Positions 7,993 through 16,323 are shown, counted from the stretch's first letter. The stretch is DNA of 39,336 nt from Prevotella sp. (GCA_017619445.1 JAFZSI010000013.1:1-39336), one strand, 5' to 3'. Notes: generated by a model from the letters alone, not told the origin. A program made the numbers and translations.

Positions 7993-8203
7993 GACGCTGA
8001 AAGCGTCGCCGCTTCATAACCGAGGGTACGCCGACAGGCGCACCCCCGGACAAACGGAAGGCAGAGGTGGCATCGACCCTAACGGGGTCGCCCGTCAGCA
8101 CAGCGGGGCACTCCTTTAGAGTGCTTTTTGCTGGGCTTGCTCTTTCCGGGGGTACTCGCTTCGCTCGTACCCTCGGTTATGAAGCGGCAACGCTTTCAGC
8201 GTC
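7993..8203. repeat. long imperfect palindrome (211 bp) with internal hairpins
   Basis: The left arm 7993-8050 and right arm 8145-8203 pair over 38 bp with one mismatch. A bulged section follows, where the right arm forms its own ctcg/cgag palindrome, and then the arms pair again as cccccgga/tccggggg. The internal 94 bp hold two more hairpins: cgaccc/gggtcg (8074-8090) and gcactc/gagtgc (8108-8124). Each outer arm tip is itself a small hairpin (GACGCT-gaa-AGCGTC). No transposase-like frame is present. A non-autonomous element or a large structured RNA are both possible. I see nothing recognisable in 8204-8340. Confidence 0.85.
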
Positions 8204-8365
8204 CGTGCACCCACGTGCGAAAAACTATCAACAAAATCCCTTTCATCTGTGCAATCCGTGTGCGAATTATGAACAAAAGAATCCTTTTAAGAACTGTAAT
8301 ATAGGTAAGAAAAAAGTTGAATTTAACATTATGTAACTCTATACAGAAAATATCCACGGAAAAAG

Positions 8366-8397
8366 TTTGGAACTTACTCATATTTTTCCTACTTTTG
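8366..8397 (+). promoter_or_regulatory. gdhA promoter
   Basis: TTTG at 8366-8369, 20 bp, then TACTTTTG at 8390-8397 is an exact Bacteroidetes consensus promoter. The predicted 5' leader is about 45 nt, AT-rich, and lacks a Shine-Dalgarno sequence. Confidence 0.85.
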
Positions 8398-8450
8398 CCG
8401 TACAATCTATAACACATTGTTAATCTTACACAATCTAAAAAATCATTACT

Positions 8451-9788
8451 ATGGAAGTTGAGAAAATCATGCAGCACCTGGAGGCAAAGCATCCGGGTGA
8501 ATTGGAGTTCTTACAGGCAGTGCGCGAAGTGCTCGAGTCTATCAAGGATGTGTACAACCAGCATCCTGAGTTCGAGAAAGCGAAAATCGTGGAGCGCATC
8601 GTGGAGCCCGAACGCATCACCACGTTCCGCGTGCCTTGGGTTGACGACAAGGGCGAGGTGCAGGTGAACATCGGCTACCGCGTGCAGTTCAACAGTGCCA
8701 TTGGCCCCTACAAAGGCGGACTGCGCTTCCACCCGTCGGTAAACCTCTCCATCCTGAAGTTCCTCGGATTTGAGCAGACATTCAAGAATGCGCTCACAAC
8801 GCTGCCCATGGGCGGCGGCAAGGGAGGCTCGGACTTCTCTATCCGCGGAAAGAGCGACAACGAAATCATGCGTTTCTGCCAGGCTTTCATGACAGAACTA
8901 TATAAGGTAATCGGTCCCGACATGGACGTGCCCGCCGGCGACATCGGCGTGGGAGGCCGCGAGATTGGCTACCTCTTCGGAATGTACAAGAAGCTCACCA
9001 GTCAGTTCCACGCTGCCACACTTACGGGCAAGGGACTGGAATGGGGCGGTTCAATCCTCCGACCCGAGGCAACGGGCTTCGGCGCACTCTACTTCGTTGA
9101 CCACATGATGAAGACCCACGGGCTTGACATCAAGGGAAAGACCGTGGCACTCTCGGGATTCGGCAACGTGGCATGGGGCGCTGCAAAGAAAGCCACCGAA
9201 CTGGGCGCGAAGGTAATCACCATCAGCGGACCCGACGGATATATCTACGACCCGGCAGGGCTTGACGCAGAGACGATTGAATACCTGCTGGAGCTCCGCG
9301 CCAGCGGCAACGACATCTGCTCGCCCTACGCCGAGGAGTTTGAAGGCGCCACCTTCTTCAAGGACAAGAAACCTTGGGAACAGAAGGCCGACATCTATCT
9401 GCCATGTGCCACACAGAACGAGCTCAACGGCACTGACGCCGACGCCATCCTGGCCAACAAGCCGCTGTGCGTGGCCGAGGTGAGCAACATGGGATGCACC
9501 GCCGAGGCCGTCAACAAGTTCATTGCCGCCCATCAACTCTTCGCACCGGGCAAGGCAGTCAACGCGGGAGGCGTGGCCACCAGCGGACTCGAGATGACGC
9601 AGAACTCTATGCGCATGGCATGGACCGCCGACGAGGTGGACAAGAAACTCCACCAGATTATGGCCGGAATACACGAGCAGTGCGTCAAGTACGGACGCGA
9701 GGACGGCTACATCAACTACGTGAAGGGCGCCAACGTGGCCGGATTCATGAAGGTGGCCCACGCCATGATGGCACAGGGCGTCGTCTAA
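8451..9788 (+). CDS. gdhA: glutamate dehydrogenase
   Basis: A 445-residue cytoplasmic enzyme that interconverts 2-oxoglutarate plus ammonia and glutamate, a main nitrogen-assimilation route in Bacteroidetes. Family motifs are PYKGGLRFHP (Lys88), TFKNALTTLPMGGGKGGSDF with catalytic Lys124, PAGDIGVGGREIGYLFG (Asp164), and a Rossmann turn GFGNVAWGAA near 236-245. The length and N-terminus (helix then HPEFEKA) are those of the hexameric 445-450 residue class, usually NADP(H)-dependent; coenzyme preference is not proved by the sequence. It has a strong promoter at 8366-8397. The RlpA-like gene follows after 7 bp, so read-through into it is likely. Confidence 0.97.
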   Translation: MEVEKIMQHLEAKHPGELEFLQAVREVLESIKDVYNQHPEFEKAKIVERIVEPERITTFRVPWVDDKGEVQVNIGYRVQFNSAIGPYKGGLRFHPSVNLSILKFLGFEQTFKNALTTLPMGGGKGGSDFSIRGKSDNEIMRFCQAFMTELYKVIGPDMDVPAGDIGVGGREIGYLFGMYKKLTSQFHAATLTGKGLEWGGSILRPEATGFGALYFVDHMMKTHGLDIKGKTVALSGFGNVAWGAAKKATELGAKVITISGPDGYIYDPAGLDAETIEYLLELRASGNDICSPYAEEFEGATFFKDKKPWEQKADIYLPCATQNELNGTDADAILANKPLCVAEVSNMGCTAEAVNKFIAAHQLFAPGKAVNAGGVATSGLEMTQNSMRMAWTADEVDKKLHQIMAGIHEQCVKYGREDGYINYVKGANVAGFMKVAHAMMAQGVV

Positions 9789-9795
9789 AAACAGA

Positions 9796-10491
9796 ATGGA
9801 CAGTAAAAAACAGATATTAATCGTTATTCTAACCCTTTTAAGCTTTACCTTCCTGCAGGCACAAACGCAGCAAGGTAAGGCTTCTTTTTATTCAAAAAGA
9901 GCAACCGGAGCACGCACAGCCAACGGCGAGCGATTCCACCACGACAGTCTAACCTGCGCACACCGCACCTACCCCTTCGGCACCAAGCTGCTCGTCACCA
10001 ACCCTGCCAACGGCAAGCAGGTGGTGGTGCGCGTCACCGACCGCGGCCCCTTCGTGCGCGGCAGAATCATCGACCTCTCCTGGCGCGCCGCCAAGGAGAT
10101 TGGCATCATATCGGCGGGCATCGCCATGGTCAACGTGCAGGTGTACAAGCAGGCTCCAGGCATACCCTACAAACCCGTAGAGGAGGATGAAAAGCTTCCC
10201 GAAATAGACTTCGAAATGGCCGAAGTGGGCTACAGCTTCATACCTGAATGGCAGGACAACGACCCGGAGCCTGCCGCTGCCGAAAAGGAACTGCCGCAAC
10301 GGATAGTGAAACAGCAGCCCGTCCGTCAACAGACGGCCAGCCCAGCGCAGAAGACCGCCAGTCCTGCACCAAAAACATCTGATGCGGCGACCAACAAACA
10401 ACAGCCTGTCGATGCCACAAAAAAAGAGCCGTCGAAAACGTCCTCATGGAACATCTTCGAACGGCTCAAGAAATGGGGGCAGAGGAAATAG
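9796..10491 (+). CDS. RlpA-like double-psi beta-barrel protein
   Basis: A 231-residue exported protein. A hydrophobic signal segment covers about residues 6-22 (ending LQAQ). The double-psi beta-barrel follows at about 26-117 with the full RlpA set of conserved residues: Glu45 (NGERF), His56 (CAHRTYPFGT) and Asp82 (RVTDRGPF). Bacterial RlpA proteins of this fold cleave or bind denuded peptidoglycan glycan strands at the septum. The second half (about 120-231) is a Pro/Gln/Lys-rich low-complexity linker with no SPOR domain, so septal targeting is not evident. There is no lipobox cysteine. It is probably co-transcribed with gdhA, though the functional link is unclear. It ends with TAG, 4 bp from the convergent lipoprotein gene. 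Confidence 0.85.
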   Translation: MDSKKQILIVILTLLSFTFLQAQTQQGKASFYSKRATGARTANGERFHHDSLTCAHRTYPFGTKLLVTNPANGKQVVVRVTDRGPFVRGRIIDLSWRAAKEIGIISAGIAMVNVQVYKQAPGIPYKPVEEDEKLPEIDFEMAEVGYSFIPEWQDNDPEPAAAEKELPQRIVKQQPVRQQTASPAQKTASPAPKTSDAATNKQQPVDATKKEPSKTSSWNIFERLKKWGQRK

Positions 10492-10495
10492 GCTA

Positions 10496-11368
10496 TTACC
10501 TTTGCATCGGCACACTTACCTCCTCTACATTCGACGTGGCGCGGCCATTGGCCTGGACTGCCTGCACGCGGAACACAGCGGTGCCTGCCTTCAGGCGACG
10601 GTCAGCCTTTACCATTGCCGTATAGCGGATGCCTTTGCCGGGAGCCAACGACTCCACACGGGCATCGGGAGAGATATACACCTTAGCACCAGACACTTCC
10701 TCAACATGCGGACGCACATCGTAGAGCGTGTGCGGCGACATATTGCGCACCTCAAACACAAGGCGCATGGTCTCGTTGGACTGCAGCTGCTGGTCGCGGT
10801 TCTCGTCAAAGAAACGCACATTGCGAATCTCTAAGCCCTGACCGCCCTGCCCCAACGGAGCAACGCTCGATGTGGCGGCCTCAGGACCGAATGTGAAGTC
10901 GTCAGCACCGTTATTACCACCAGCAGAGAACTCGATGCGGTCGTCACCGCTGTTGGTGGGGTCGTAACCGCTGTCGGCAGGATTGTTGGTACCATACTTT
11001 GGCGTGCCGCTGTTCATGTTATAGTCGCTGTCGTAACCATAGTTCGAGCCGCGGGTGTTGCCGTATGTGCGTGCCTGCTCCTTCTCTGCGATGCGCGAAC
11101 GCACCTCAGCACGTTTACGCTCAATGCGCTCCTCCTGCGCACGGTCGGCAGCACTGCCCACAGCCGCACCGACCACCGCACCACCGGCCATGCCGAGGAT
11201 GCTGCCCCAGTCGCTGCCGCGAGGACCGTCGCTCAGACCACCAATGGCGCTGCCCAAAATACTGCCCAACATTGAGCCTGTGTAAGCCCCGCTGGCGGTA
11301 TAGCTGCCGCAGCTGCTGACCAGCAGCGCGCCTGCAATTGCATATACAAAAACTTTCTTCATTTTCAA
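10496..11368 (-). CDS. glycine-zipper lipoprotein
   Basis: A 290-residue protein. The lipoprotein signal ends LLVSSC with the acylated Cys at residue 20. A Gly-rich segment (about 27-78, with YTGSMLGSILGSAIGGLSDG and then GSILGMAGGAVVGAAVGSAAD) has the small-residue spacing of a glycine zipper, which inserts in or associates with membranes. A charged coiled region (about 75-98) and a low-complexity Asn/Gly/Tyr region lead to a C-terminal domain (about 178-290, VRFFDENRDQQLQSNE...) that looks like a beta-sandwich. An in-frame ATG two codons downstream (11362) is an equally possible start. The function is unknown; envelope structure is a reasonable guess. Confidence 0.82.
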   Translation of the reverse strand: MKMKKVFVYAIAGALLVSSCGSYTASGAYTGSMLGSILGSAIGGLSDGPRGSDWGSILGMAGGAVVGAAVGSAADRAQEERIERKRAEVRSRIAEKEQARTYGNTRGSNYGYDSDYNMNSGTPKYGTNNPADSGYDPTNSGDDRIEFSAGGNNGADDFTFGPEAATSSVAPLGQGGQGLEIRNVRFFDENRDQQLQSNETMRLVFEVRNMSPHTLYDVRPHVEEVSGAKVYISPDARVESLAPGKGIRYTAMVKADRRLKAGTAVFRVQAVQANGRATSNVEEVSVPMQR

Positions 11369-11405
11369 AACTCCTTTATTTTAGGTTCCACATCTTTTCA
11401 CGTTG

Positions 11406-11436
11406 CAAAGATACAACGAAATAACCATCCGACAAG
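11406..11436 (-). promoter_or_regulatory. promoter of the glycine-zipper lipoprotein gene
   Basis: Minus-strand TATCTTTG (plus 11406-11413) with a CTTG box (plus 11433-11436) 19 bp upstream. The predicted leader is about 35 nt. Confidence 0.65.
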
Positions 11437-11515
11437 GGGAATTTCCCCAAAACGATATAGGAAAAACCCTATTTTGTTTTTTCGACAAAGAGATCGTTCG
11501 ACAGAGAGATTGTTC

Positions 11516-11585
11516 GACAAAGAGACAAAGAGATTTTGACTATTAAACAGATAGACAAAAAATAACTTCTCTTTGTCTCTTTGTC
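11516..11585. repeat. 18-bp perfect inverted repeat built from gacaaagaga units
   Basis: 11516-11533 is exactly complementary to 11568-11585 with a 34-nt loop. The arms are tandem copies of a gacaaagaga-like word, which also occurs upstream at about 11483-11510. It lies about 80 bp upstream of the lipoprotein promoter on the minus strand. A regulatory role is possible but unproved. Confidence 0.75.
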
Positions 11586-11600
11586 AGAATCATAATAACT

Positions 11601-11646
11601 GTCTAAATGTCTAATAGTCTAATTGTCTAATAGTCTAAATGTCGAA
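11601..11646. repeat. 8-bp tandem repeat (gtctaaNN)
   Basis: The word gtctaa recurs at 11601, 11609, 11617, 11625 and 11633, exactly every 8 bp, with a degenerate gtcgaa at 11641. It sits in the non-coding gap between the small protein's terminator and the inverted repeat at 11516-11585. Confidence 0.85.
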
Positions 11647-11679
11647 AAATAAAAACAAGGCGTGTCGTCGCGACGCGCC
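11645..11679 (-). terminator. intrinsic terminator of the BspA-like/small-protein unit
   Basis: GGCGTGTCG (11659-11667) pairs with CGACGCGCC (11671-11679) with one G-T pair. On the minus strand it is followed by gtttttattttt. A second strong hairpin without a T-run lies at 11717-11738 (gaggggg/cccccctc type). Both are downstream of the genes on the minus strand. Confidence 0.7.
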
Positions 11680-11801
11680 CTGTCAAGATATAAAACTAAT
11701 ACTAATGTTTTTCTTTGAGAGAGGGGGCGAGCCCCCTCTCAGCATGTTGCCAGTCATCACTAACCGGCTATGCGTTACATTACACTATACTGTCAAGTTC
11801 T

Positions 11802-11972
11802 CTATTCGTCCCACAAGTTTTTCTTGTTGGTTTCGAAGATGGGATCGTCAGACTCCTCCCACATATTGTTCTCCTTACCCATGGGATCGTCTGCCACACC
11901 ACTGTTTTCTTGCATCAAGATAAAAGAATGGGTGACAACTTCTATCTCTGGCTGATTATATCTCTTTTTCAT
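11802..11972 (-). CDS. 56-residue small protein (MKKRYNQPEIEVV type)
   Basis: An ATG-initiated frame of 56 codons ends in TAG. It starts MKKRYNQPEIEVVTHSFILM and ends FETNKKNLWDE. The opening, a few basic residues then PEIEVV, is a pattern I recognise from many short Prevotella and Bacteroides proteins of unknown function. The rest is acidic and contains a loosely repeated DDP(M/I) motif (about 28-31 and 42-45). It begins 14 bp after the stop of the BspA-like gene on the same strand and is followed by a terminator, so it looks like the second gene of that unit. There is no signal peptide or membrane segment. A precursor peptide or small regulator are possibilities, but no modifying enzyme is nearby. 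Confidence 0.65.
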   Translation of the reverse strand: MKKRYNQPEIEVVTHSFILMQENSGVADDPMGKENNMWEESDDPIFETNKKNLWDE

Positions 11973-11986
11973 AACAAACTACTCTC

Positions 11987-13774
11987 TTATTTTATGACAA
12001 ATTTCTTACCGTTCTTAACCACGACACCCTTGGTGGTAAATGTGGTCTTCGTACCATTCAGCAAAGAGATAATAGGATCATCCGCTTTACCAGTAGTTCT
12101 GGAGTCTTTAAAAGTGTTATCAGAATCTATCTTTGGTTCTGGCTCGTTAATGGCCTTTGAACGGAGAACACCTAAAGTTCTAGCGCGTGGTCCCCAGTTT
12201 CCTGTTGAAACAGCTGTATTCCATTGAGCTTCACGGAATGTTCCTGTTGTTGGAGGAGTATGTCCATCTGGTTTGACAACTATTGCCTCTGCTCCTTCAG
12301 CCAAATTAAATACAGTTGCGGGGAAACTCAGATAAGCTTTGTTTGGTCCACATTTTACACCTGACTTAACGCGGAAGAAGCCCACATAATCATCCACAGA
12401 ACTATTTTTCAATGTAGTGCTCTGGAACTTTGACATGATGAAGTTGCGATCCGTTACAACTCCGTTGTTTGTGACAACATAAGGCCTCAATGTCTTCTGA
12501 GCAACACATTCCACCAGATAATTCTTCATAGATACTGCTTTGTTATCGACAGTCATTGTTCCTGAATTCCTGTCGTATGGAGCAATATTAAGCCAATCAC
12601 CTTTCAATACAGGCAAAGTAAACGTATATTTTCCGTTTGCATCTGCTGACACCTCTCCATAAAGGATTACACCCGTATTCGCAGGAATGGCAAAAATCTC
12701 TTGAAGAACCAAGGTGTAACCAGTTGTTGGGCTCGAATCTGCAGTAACACCATTCACAATATATGCCCTGAACTGCATAGGAACCATGTGAGCTTTGTTG
12801 TCACTGTATGTTCTGAGGATTACTCCTGCCGGCACTTCTTCAGGGTCACCACCTCCAGAAGACATGAACTCTTTCCATCCATTAGGATTTGAACAAGTTT
12901 TTGCTGCTTCGTAATGCTGATTAAGCCAAGCCTGAAACAGACCCGCATTTAAAGAAGTTGCCTGATCCAACTGATGTTCCTGGTTCGTGAAATAGTCTTC
13001 TTGACCCTCGGGAAAATGCAGAGTGGCATATCGTTCATATCCTGCATCTGTCTGACCTACAGTGGTCTGCTTGTCAAATGCTCCGTTTGCAGCAGCGGTG
13101 TAACCTTTAACCGTCACGTCAATCAGATTCTTAATCTCTGAATTCTGAAAAGCTTGATTCTCAATATATTGAACAGTCGCAGGAATCGTGATGGAAGCGA
13201 TGGGGGTGTCGTCAACTGCATGACCGGCAATAACTTGAACTGTAGATGGAATAACAAATGTTGTTGTCACCTCAAAATTGTTATCAAATGTACTTGCACA
13301 TAACGTCTGTACATTGGCAAGGACTGCATTCTCAACGTTGGGAAAATACTTAAACGTCATGCTGTTATAAGTTTTCTGCACCGTTGCAGTCTCTGTTTGC
13401 TTAGTAGTAGGATTCCAACGCTGATAAGTAATTGTTCCAACAGGTGTCTCAACAAAAGTAGCCTGGCTGAAATCCACCGTTGTAGCGGCAAAAGGAGGAG
13501 TCTGAAATGCCTGTATATCTGAACCGATTGGATTATTTGCATCAGCCACAAAATTCAGGGTCAATGCTGCTCTAAGCAAATCAGCTCCATTCTCGCCAGC
13601 ATTAAGGCCACTATACTGGATATCACTAAAATTGTAACTCTGACCAGATTGACTGGTAATAGTGGCAACGGTACGATCGGCATTGAAAGTAACGATCCAC
13701 GCATTAGCTCCAACCCATGCGAGCACACATACTGCAAGGGTTAAAAATCTTTTTTTAAGTGTAAGTTTACGCAT
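11987..13774 (-). CDS. secreted BspA-type leucine-rich-repeat protein
   Basis: A 595-residue protein with a signal peptide (about 1-25, ending GANA). Residues about 150-215 carry BspA-like repeats (LRR_5 type): FVIPSTVQVIAGHAVDD and then ITIPATVQYIENQAFQNSEI. The middle and C-terminal regions are rich in Thr, Asn and aromatic residues and look like beta-sandwich domains. The protein ends KGVVVKNGKKFVIK, a short C-terminal tail of the kind common on exported Prevotella proteins, which may be a sorting or anchoring signal. BspA-type repeats in relatives mediate binding to host or microbial surfaces; that role here is inference. It is followed after 14 bp by the small protein. Its codons are more AT-rich than those of the ribosomal neighbours. 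Confidence 0.82.
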   Translation of the reverse strand: MRKLTLKKRFLTLAVCVLAWVGANAWIVTFNADRTVATITSQSGQSYNFSDIQYSGLNAGENGADLLRAALTLNFVADANNPIGSDIQAFQTPPFAATTVDFSQATFVETPVGTITYQRWNPTTKQTETATVQKTYNSMTFKYFPNVENAVLANVQTLCASTFDNNFEVTTTFVIPSTVQVIAGHAVDDTPIASITIPATVQYIENQAFQNSEIKNLIDVTVKGYTAAANGAFDKQTTVGQTDAGYERYATLHFPEGQEDYFTNQEHQLDQATSLNAGLFQAWLNQHYEAAKTCSNPNGWKEFMSSGGGDPEEVPAGVILRTYSDNKAHMVPMQFRAYIVNGVTADSSPTTGYTLVLQEIFAIPANTGVILYGEVSADANGKYTFTLPVLKGDWLNIAPYDRNSGTMTVDNKAVSMKNYLVECVAQKTLRPYVVTNNGVVTDRNFIMSKFQSTTLKNSSVDDYVGFFRVKSGVKCGPNKAYLSFPATVFNLAEGAEAIVVKPDGHTPPTTGTFREAQWNTAVSTGNWGPRARTLGVLRSKAINEPEPKIDSDNTFKDSRTTGKADDPIISLLNGTKTTFTTKGVVVKNGKKFVIK

Positions 13775-13855
13775 AATGTTAAGTTTTAAATCTATTATTA
13801 TTCTAAGTTTATTAAAAACACATTGCTAAAGCAATGATAAATGCCTAATTCAGTG

Positions 13856-13863
13856 CAAAGATA
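13856..13863 (-). promoter_or_regulatory. -7 element of the BspA-like gene promoter
   Basis: Minus-strand TATCTTTG (plus 13856-13863). Upstream, an imperfect box (TTTG, plus 13887-13890) is 23 bp away, slightly long. The leader of about 75 nt contains a perfect hairpin CATTGCT-aa-AGCAATG (13831-13846), which may affect translation or stability. Confidence 0.55.
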
Positions 13864-14064
13864 CAATAAATATTTTTCCCTTTTCACAAAGAAGCGTAAA
13901 AAAATCTTAAATTAATGGGTTTATATGTGTTTTTTCTATTTCTGACACCGAAAAATAACGTTTTCGTATTGTTTTTGGATAATTAAGCTTCGAAATGAAA
14001 GCAGACCGGCTACGGAAAACCGGTATCCCTACCCAGATACGTAAAACACGCAGACAGAATAATC

Positions 14065-14103
14065 ATGAAAAAGCCACCGCCGGAAAGGTATCGGGCGGTG
14101 GCT
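14065..14103 (-). terminator. terminator of the ribosomal cluster after rplQ
   Basis: GCCACCGCC (14073-14081) pairs perfectly with GGCGGTGGC (14094-14102), and on the minus strand the hairpin runs into TTTTT. It lies 25 bp after the rplQ stop and ends the S10-spc-alpha transcription unit. The remainder of the gap 13864-14064 is AT-rich with one weak hairpin (accgg/ccggt, 14006-14024). Confidence 0.9.
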
Positions 14104-14126
14104 CTATGGATAGAGATTGTCTTGTC

Positions 14127-14615
14127 TTACTCGGCTGCGGCTGCTTCTGCTGCTGGAGCTTCTGCTGTTTCGGCAGCGGGTGCTTCGGCCTTGGGTGCTG
14201 ACGACTTGCGGCTGCGGCGGGTTTTCTTGGCAGCCTTGGGTGTCTTGGCCATGTTCTCGTCGAAGTCAACGAGCTCGATGAATGCGATGGGGGCAGCGTC
14301 GCCCTGACGATAGCCGAGCTTGATGATGCGTGTGTAGCCTCCGGGGCGGTCGCCTACTTTTTCGGCGATGGGGCCGAACAGCTCTTTGATGGCTTCCTTG
14401 TTCTGGAGATAGCTGAACACTACGCGGCGCGAGTTGGTGCTATCGTCCTTTGAACGTGTGATGAGGGGCTCAACATACTTCTTGAGTTCCTTGGCTTTTG
14501 CGAGGGTCGTAGTGATTCTTTTGTGCATGATCAGCGAGATTGCCATGTTAGCAAGCATGGCCTGACGGTGGTCTGCAGTACGGCCCAGATGGTTGAATTT
14601 CTTTCCGTGTCTCAT
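14127..14615 (-). CDS. rplQ: 50S ribosomal protein L17
   Basis: A 162-residue large-subunit protein. The canonical core (about 1-115) begins [20 protein letters not shown] and includes the basic loop [22 protein letters not shown]. An extra tail (about 120-162) is Lys-rich and then almost pure Ala/Glu/Pro. Such tails are usual on Bacteroidetes L17, which is longer than the roughly 127-residue E. coli protein. It is the last gene of the cluster and is followed by the terminator at 14065-14103. The spacer to rpoA carries two copies of a 14-bp repeat. Confidence 0.97.
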   Translation of the reverse strand: MRHGKKFNHLGRTADHRQAMLANMAISLIMHKRITTTLAKAKELKKYVEPLITRSKDDSTNSRRVVFSYLQNKEAIKELFGPIAEKVGDRPGGYTRIIKLGYRQGDAAPIAFIELVDFDENMAKTPKAAKKTRRSRKSSAPKAEAPAAETAEAPAAEAAAAE

Positions 14616-14642
14616 TTTTTGTTTTTTCTTTTTTGGGCAACT

Positions 14643-14670
14643 ATGAATTATGCATTATGAATTATGCATT
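14643..14670. repeat. 14-bp direct repeat in the rpoA-rplQ spacer
   Basis: ATGAATTATGCATT occurs twice in perfect tandem (14643-14656, 14657-14670); the second copy runs one or two bases into the rpoA stop. ATG-ATTATGCAT-like words of this kind are simple-sequence expansions, not coding. Confidence 0.85.
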
Positions 14671-15661
14671 ATTCCTTGTCCAGTTTGTACTTTGAAATGT
14701 CGGTTCCAAACGACAGATTCAGACTCTCGAGCAAATCATCAAGCTCTGAAAGCGATTTCTTGCCGAAGTTGCGGAACTTAAGAAGGTCGGTCTTGTTGAA
14801 CTGCACGAGGTCGCCGAGTGTCTCCACATCGGCAGCCTTGAGGCAGTTGAGTGCGCGCACGCTGAGGTTCATGTCGATGAGCTTGGTCTTCAGCAGCTGA
14901 CGCATGTGCAGTACTTCCTCGTCGAACTCCTGGTTGCCCTCTGCGTCGGTGTTTTCGAGCGTAATTTTCTCGTCGGAGAAGAGCATGAAGTGATAGATGA
15001 GGATTTTTGCGGCCTCCTTGAGGGCGTCTTTCGGGTGAATGGAACCATCCGTAGATACTTCGATGACGAGTTTGTCGTAGTCGGTCTTCTGTTCGACACG
15101 ATACGGCTCAACTGCGTACTTGACGTTGCGGATTGGTGTGTAAATAGAATCGATGGGTATTACGTTAACATCGGTGCAGAACTCACGGTTCTCGTCGGCT
15201 GTGACATAGCCACGGCCTTTGTTGATGGTGAGGTCGATCTGCATGGATGCTTTGGCGTCTAAATGACAAATCACCAAATCTGGGTTTAACACTTCAAATC
15301 CAGTGAGATACTTGCCGATATCACCAGCTTTGAATTCTGTAGAATTCTCAACGGTGATACTAACTTTCTCGTTCTCGAATTCTTCTACTACTTGCTTGAA
15401 CCTGACTTGCTTCAGGTTCAGTATAATGTTGGTGACATCCTCCTTTACGCCGGGCACTGAGGAGAACTCATGCTCAACACCAGCAATCTTGATGGTGTTG
15501 ATGGCATAGCCCTCGAGCGACGAGAGGAGAATGCGGCGGAGGGCGTTACCAATGGTAACACCGAACCCAGGCTCCAAGGGGCGGAACTCGAACTTGCCGA
15601 ACCGCTCTGTGGCCTCCAGCATTACTACTTTGTCGGGTTTTTGAAATGCTAATATCGCCAT
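14669..15661 (-). CDS. rpoA: RNA polymerase alpha subunit
   Basis: A 330-residue protein. The N-terminal domain (about 1-230) contains the dimerisation helices with [20 protein letters not shown] (about 31-50). The C-terminal domain (about 250-330) contains [20 protein letters not shown] and [16 protein letters not shown], the DNA- and activator-binding module. Alpha nucleates RNA polymerase assembly. Its place between rpsD and rplQ is the standard alpha-operon order. If rpsD truncation reduces translation upstream, polarity on rpoA would be a concern. Confidence 0.98.
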   Translation of the reverse strand: MAILAFQKPDKVVMLEATERFGKFEFRPLEPGFGVTIGNALRRILLSSLEGYAINTIKIAGVEHEFSSVPGVKEDVTNIILNLKQVRFKQVVEEFENEKVSITVENSTEFKAGDIGKYLTGFEVLNPDLVICHLDAKASMQIDLTINKGRGYVTADENREFCTDVNVIPIDSIYTPIRNVKYAVEPYRVEQKTDYDKLVIEVSTDGSIHPKDALKEAAKILIYHFMLFSDEKITLENTDAEGNQEFDEEVLHMRQLLKTKLIDMNLSVRALNCLKAADVETLGDLVQFNKTDLLKFRNFGKKSLSELDDLLESLNLSFGTDISKYKLDKE

Positions 15662-15673
15662 TAATTTAATGAT

Positions 15674-16279
15674 TTATTTAGAGTACAACTCAACGATTAA
15701 CTGCTCCTTAATGTTCTCGGGGATGTCGGCGCGGTCGGGCTTGTGGAGATATTTGCCGCTCTTGGTCTGCTCGTCCCACTCAATCCAAGGATATTTGCTG
15801 TGGTTGAAGCCTGCAAGGGCTGACTCGATTACCTCAAGTGACTTTGACTTCTCGCGTACGCCAACAATCTGACCGGGCTTTACAGAGAAAGAAGGAATGT
15901 TGACCACCTGACCATCAACAACAATGTGCTTGTGGCCTACGAGCTGGCGGGCAGCTGCGCGGGTGGGAGCAATACCAAGACGGAACACCACATTGTCGAG
16001 TCGGCTCTCAAGGTTCTGAAGAAGAACCTCACCGGTGATGCCTTCGGCCTTGGCTGCCTTTTCAAACATGTTACGGAACTAGCGCTCAAGCACACCGTAG
16101 GTGTACTTAGCCTTCTGCTTCTCTGCCAACATGACACCATACTCCGACTGCTTGCGGCGGCGGTTGTTGCCATGCTGTCCAGGAGGGAAGTTTCTCCTGG
16201 ACAAAACTTTGTCCGGGCCGTAGATGGGTTCTCCAAAACGGCGGGCAATCTTAGATTTCGGTCCAATGTATCTTGCCAT
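15674..16279 (-). pseudogene. rpsD: 30S ribosomal protein S4, interrupted by an in-frame amber codon at residue 67
   Basis: The frame encodes a 201-codon S4 in one reading frame. Codons 1-66 run from [20 protein letters not shown] to KYTYGVLER, then TAG (plus 16079-16081), then [13 protein letters not shown]... to HLIVELYSK-type ending [11 protein letters not shown]. In S4 proteins this place reads GVLE(K/R)QFRN, so the stop replaces a conserved Gln; CAG to TAG is a single transition. There is no frameshift or deletion. S4 nucleates 30S assembly and is essential. An ATG 9 nt after the stop (16069) could restart a 131-residue C-terminal fragment containing the S4 RNA-binding domain. The alternatives are a sequencing or assembly error, suppression, or a functional second copy elsewhere. 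Type 'pseudogene' records the interruption only; the functional state is unknown. Confidence 0.9.
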
Positions 16280-16323
16280 AATCTTTTATAAAAAAATATT
16301 TATTTGTGGGTTGTTTGGGTGGA

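Noticed and set aside
7841-8336. Short open frames across the 85-bp array and the long palindrome
   Set aside because: They translate repeat and palindrome sequence in several frames with no conserved start, signal or motif; no selective sign of coding.
16079-16081. Genome-wide reassignment of TAG to Gln
   Set aside because: secY, rpsJ, rlpA, the FecR-like gene and the small protein at 11802 use TAG as an ordinary stop at the expected protein ends, and no other conserved protein in the window has an internal TAG.
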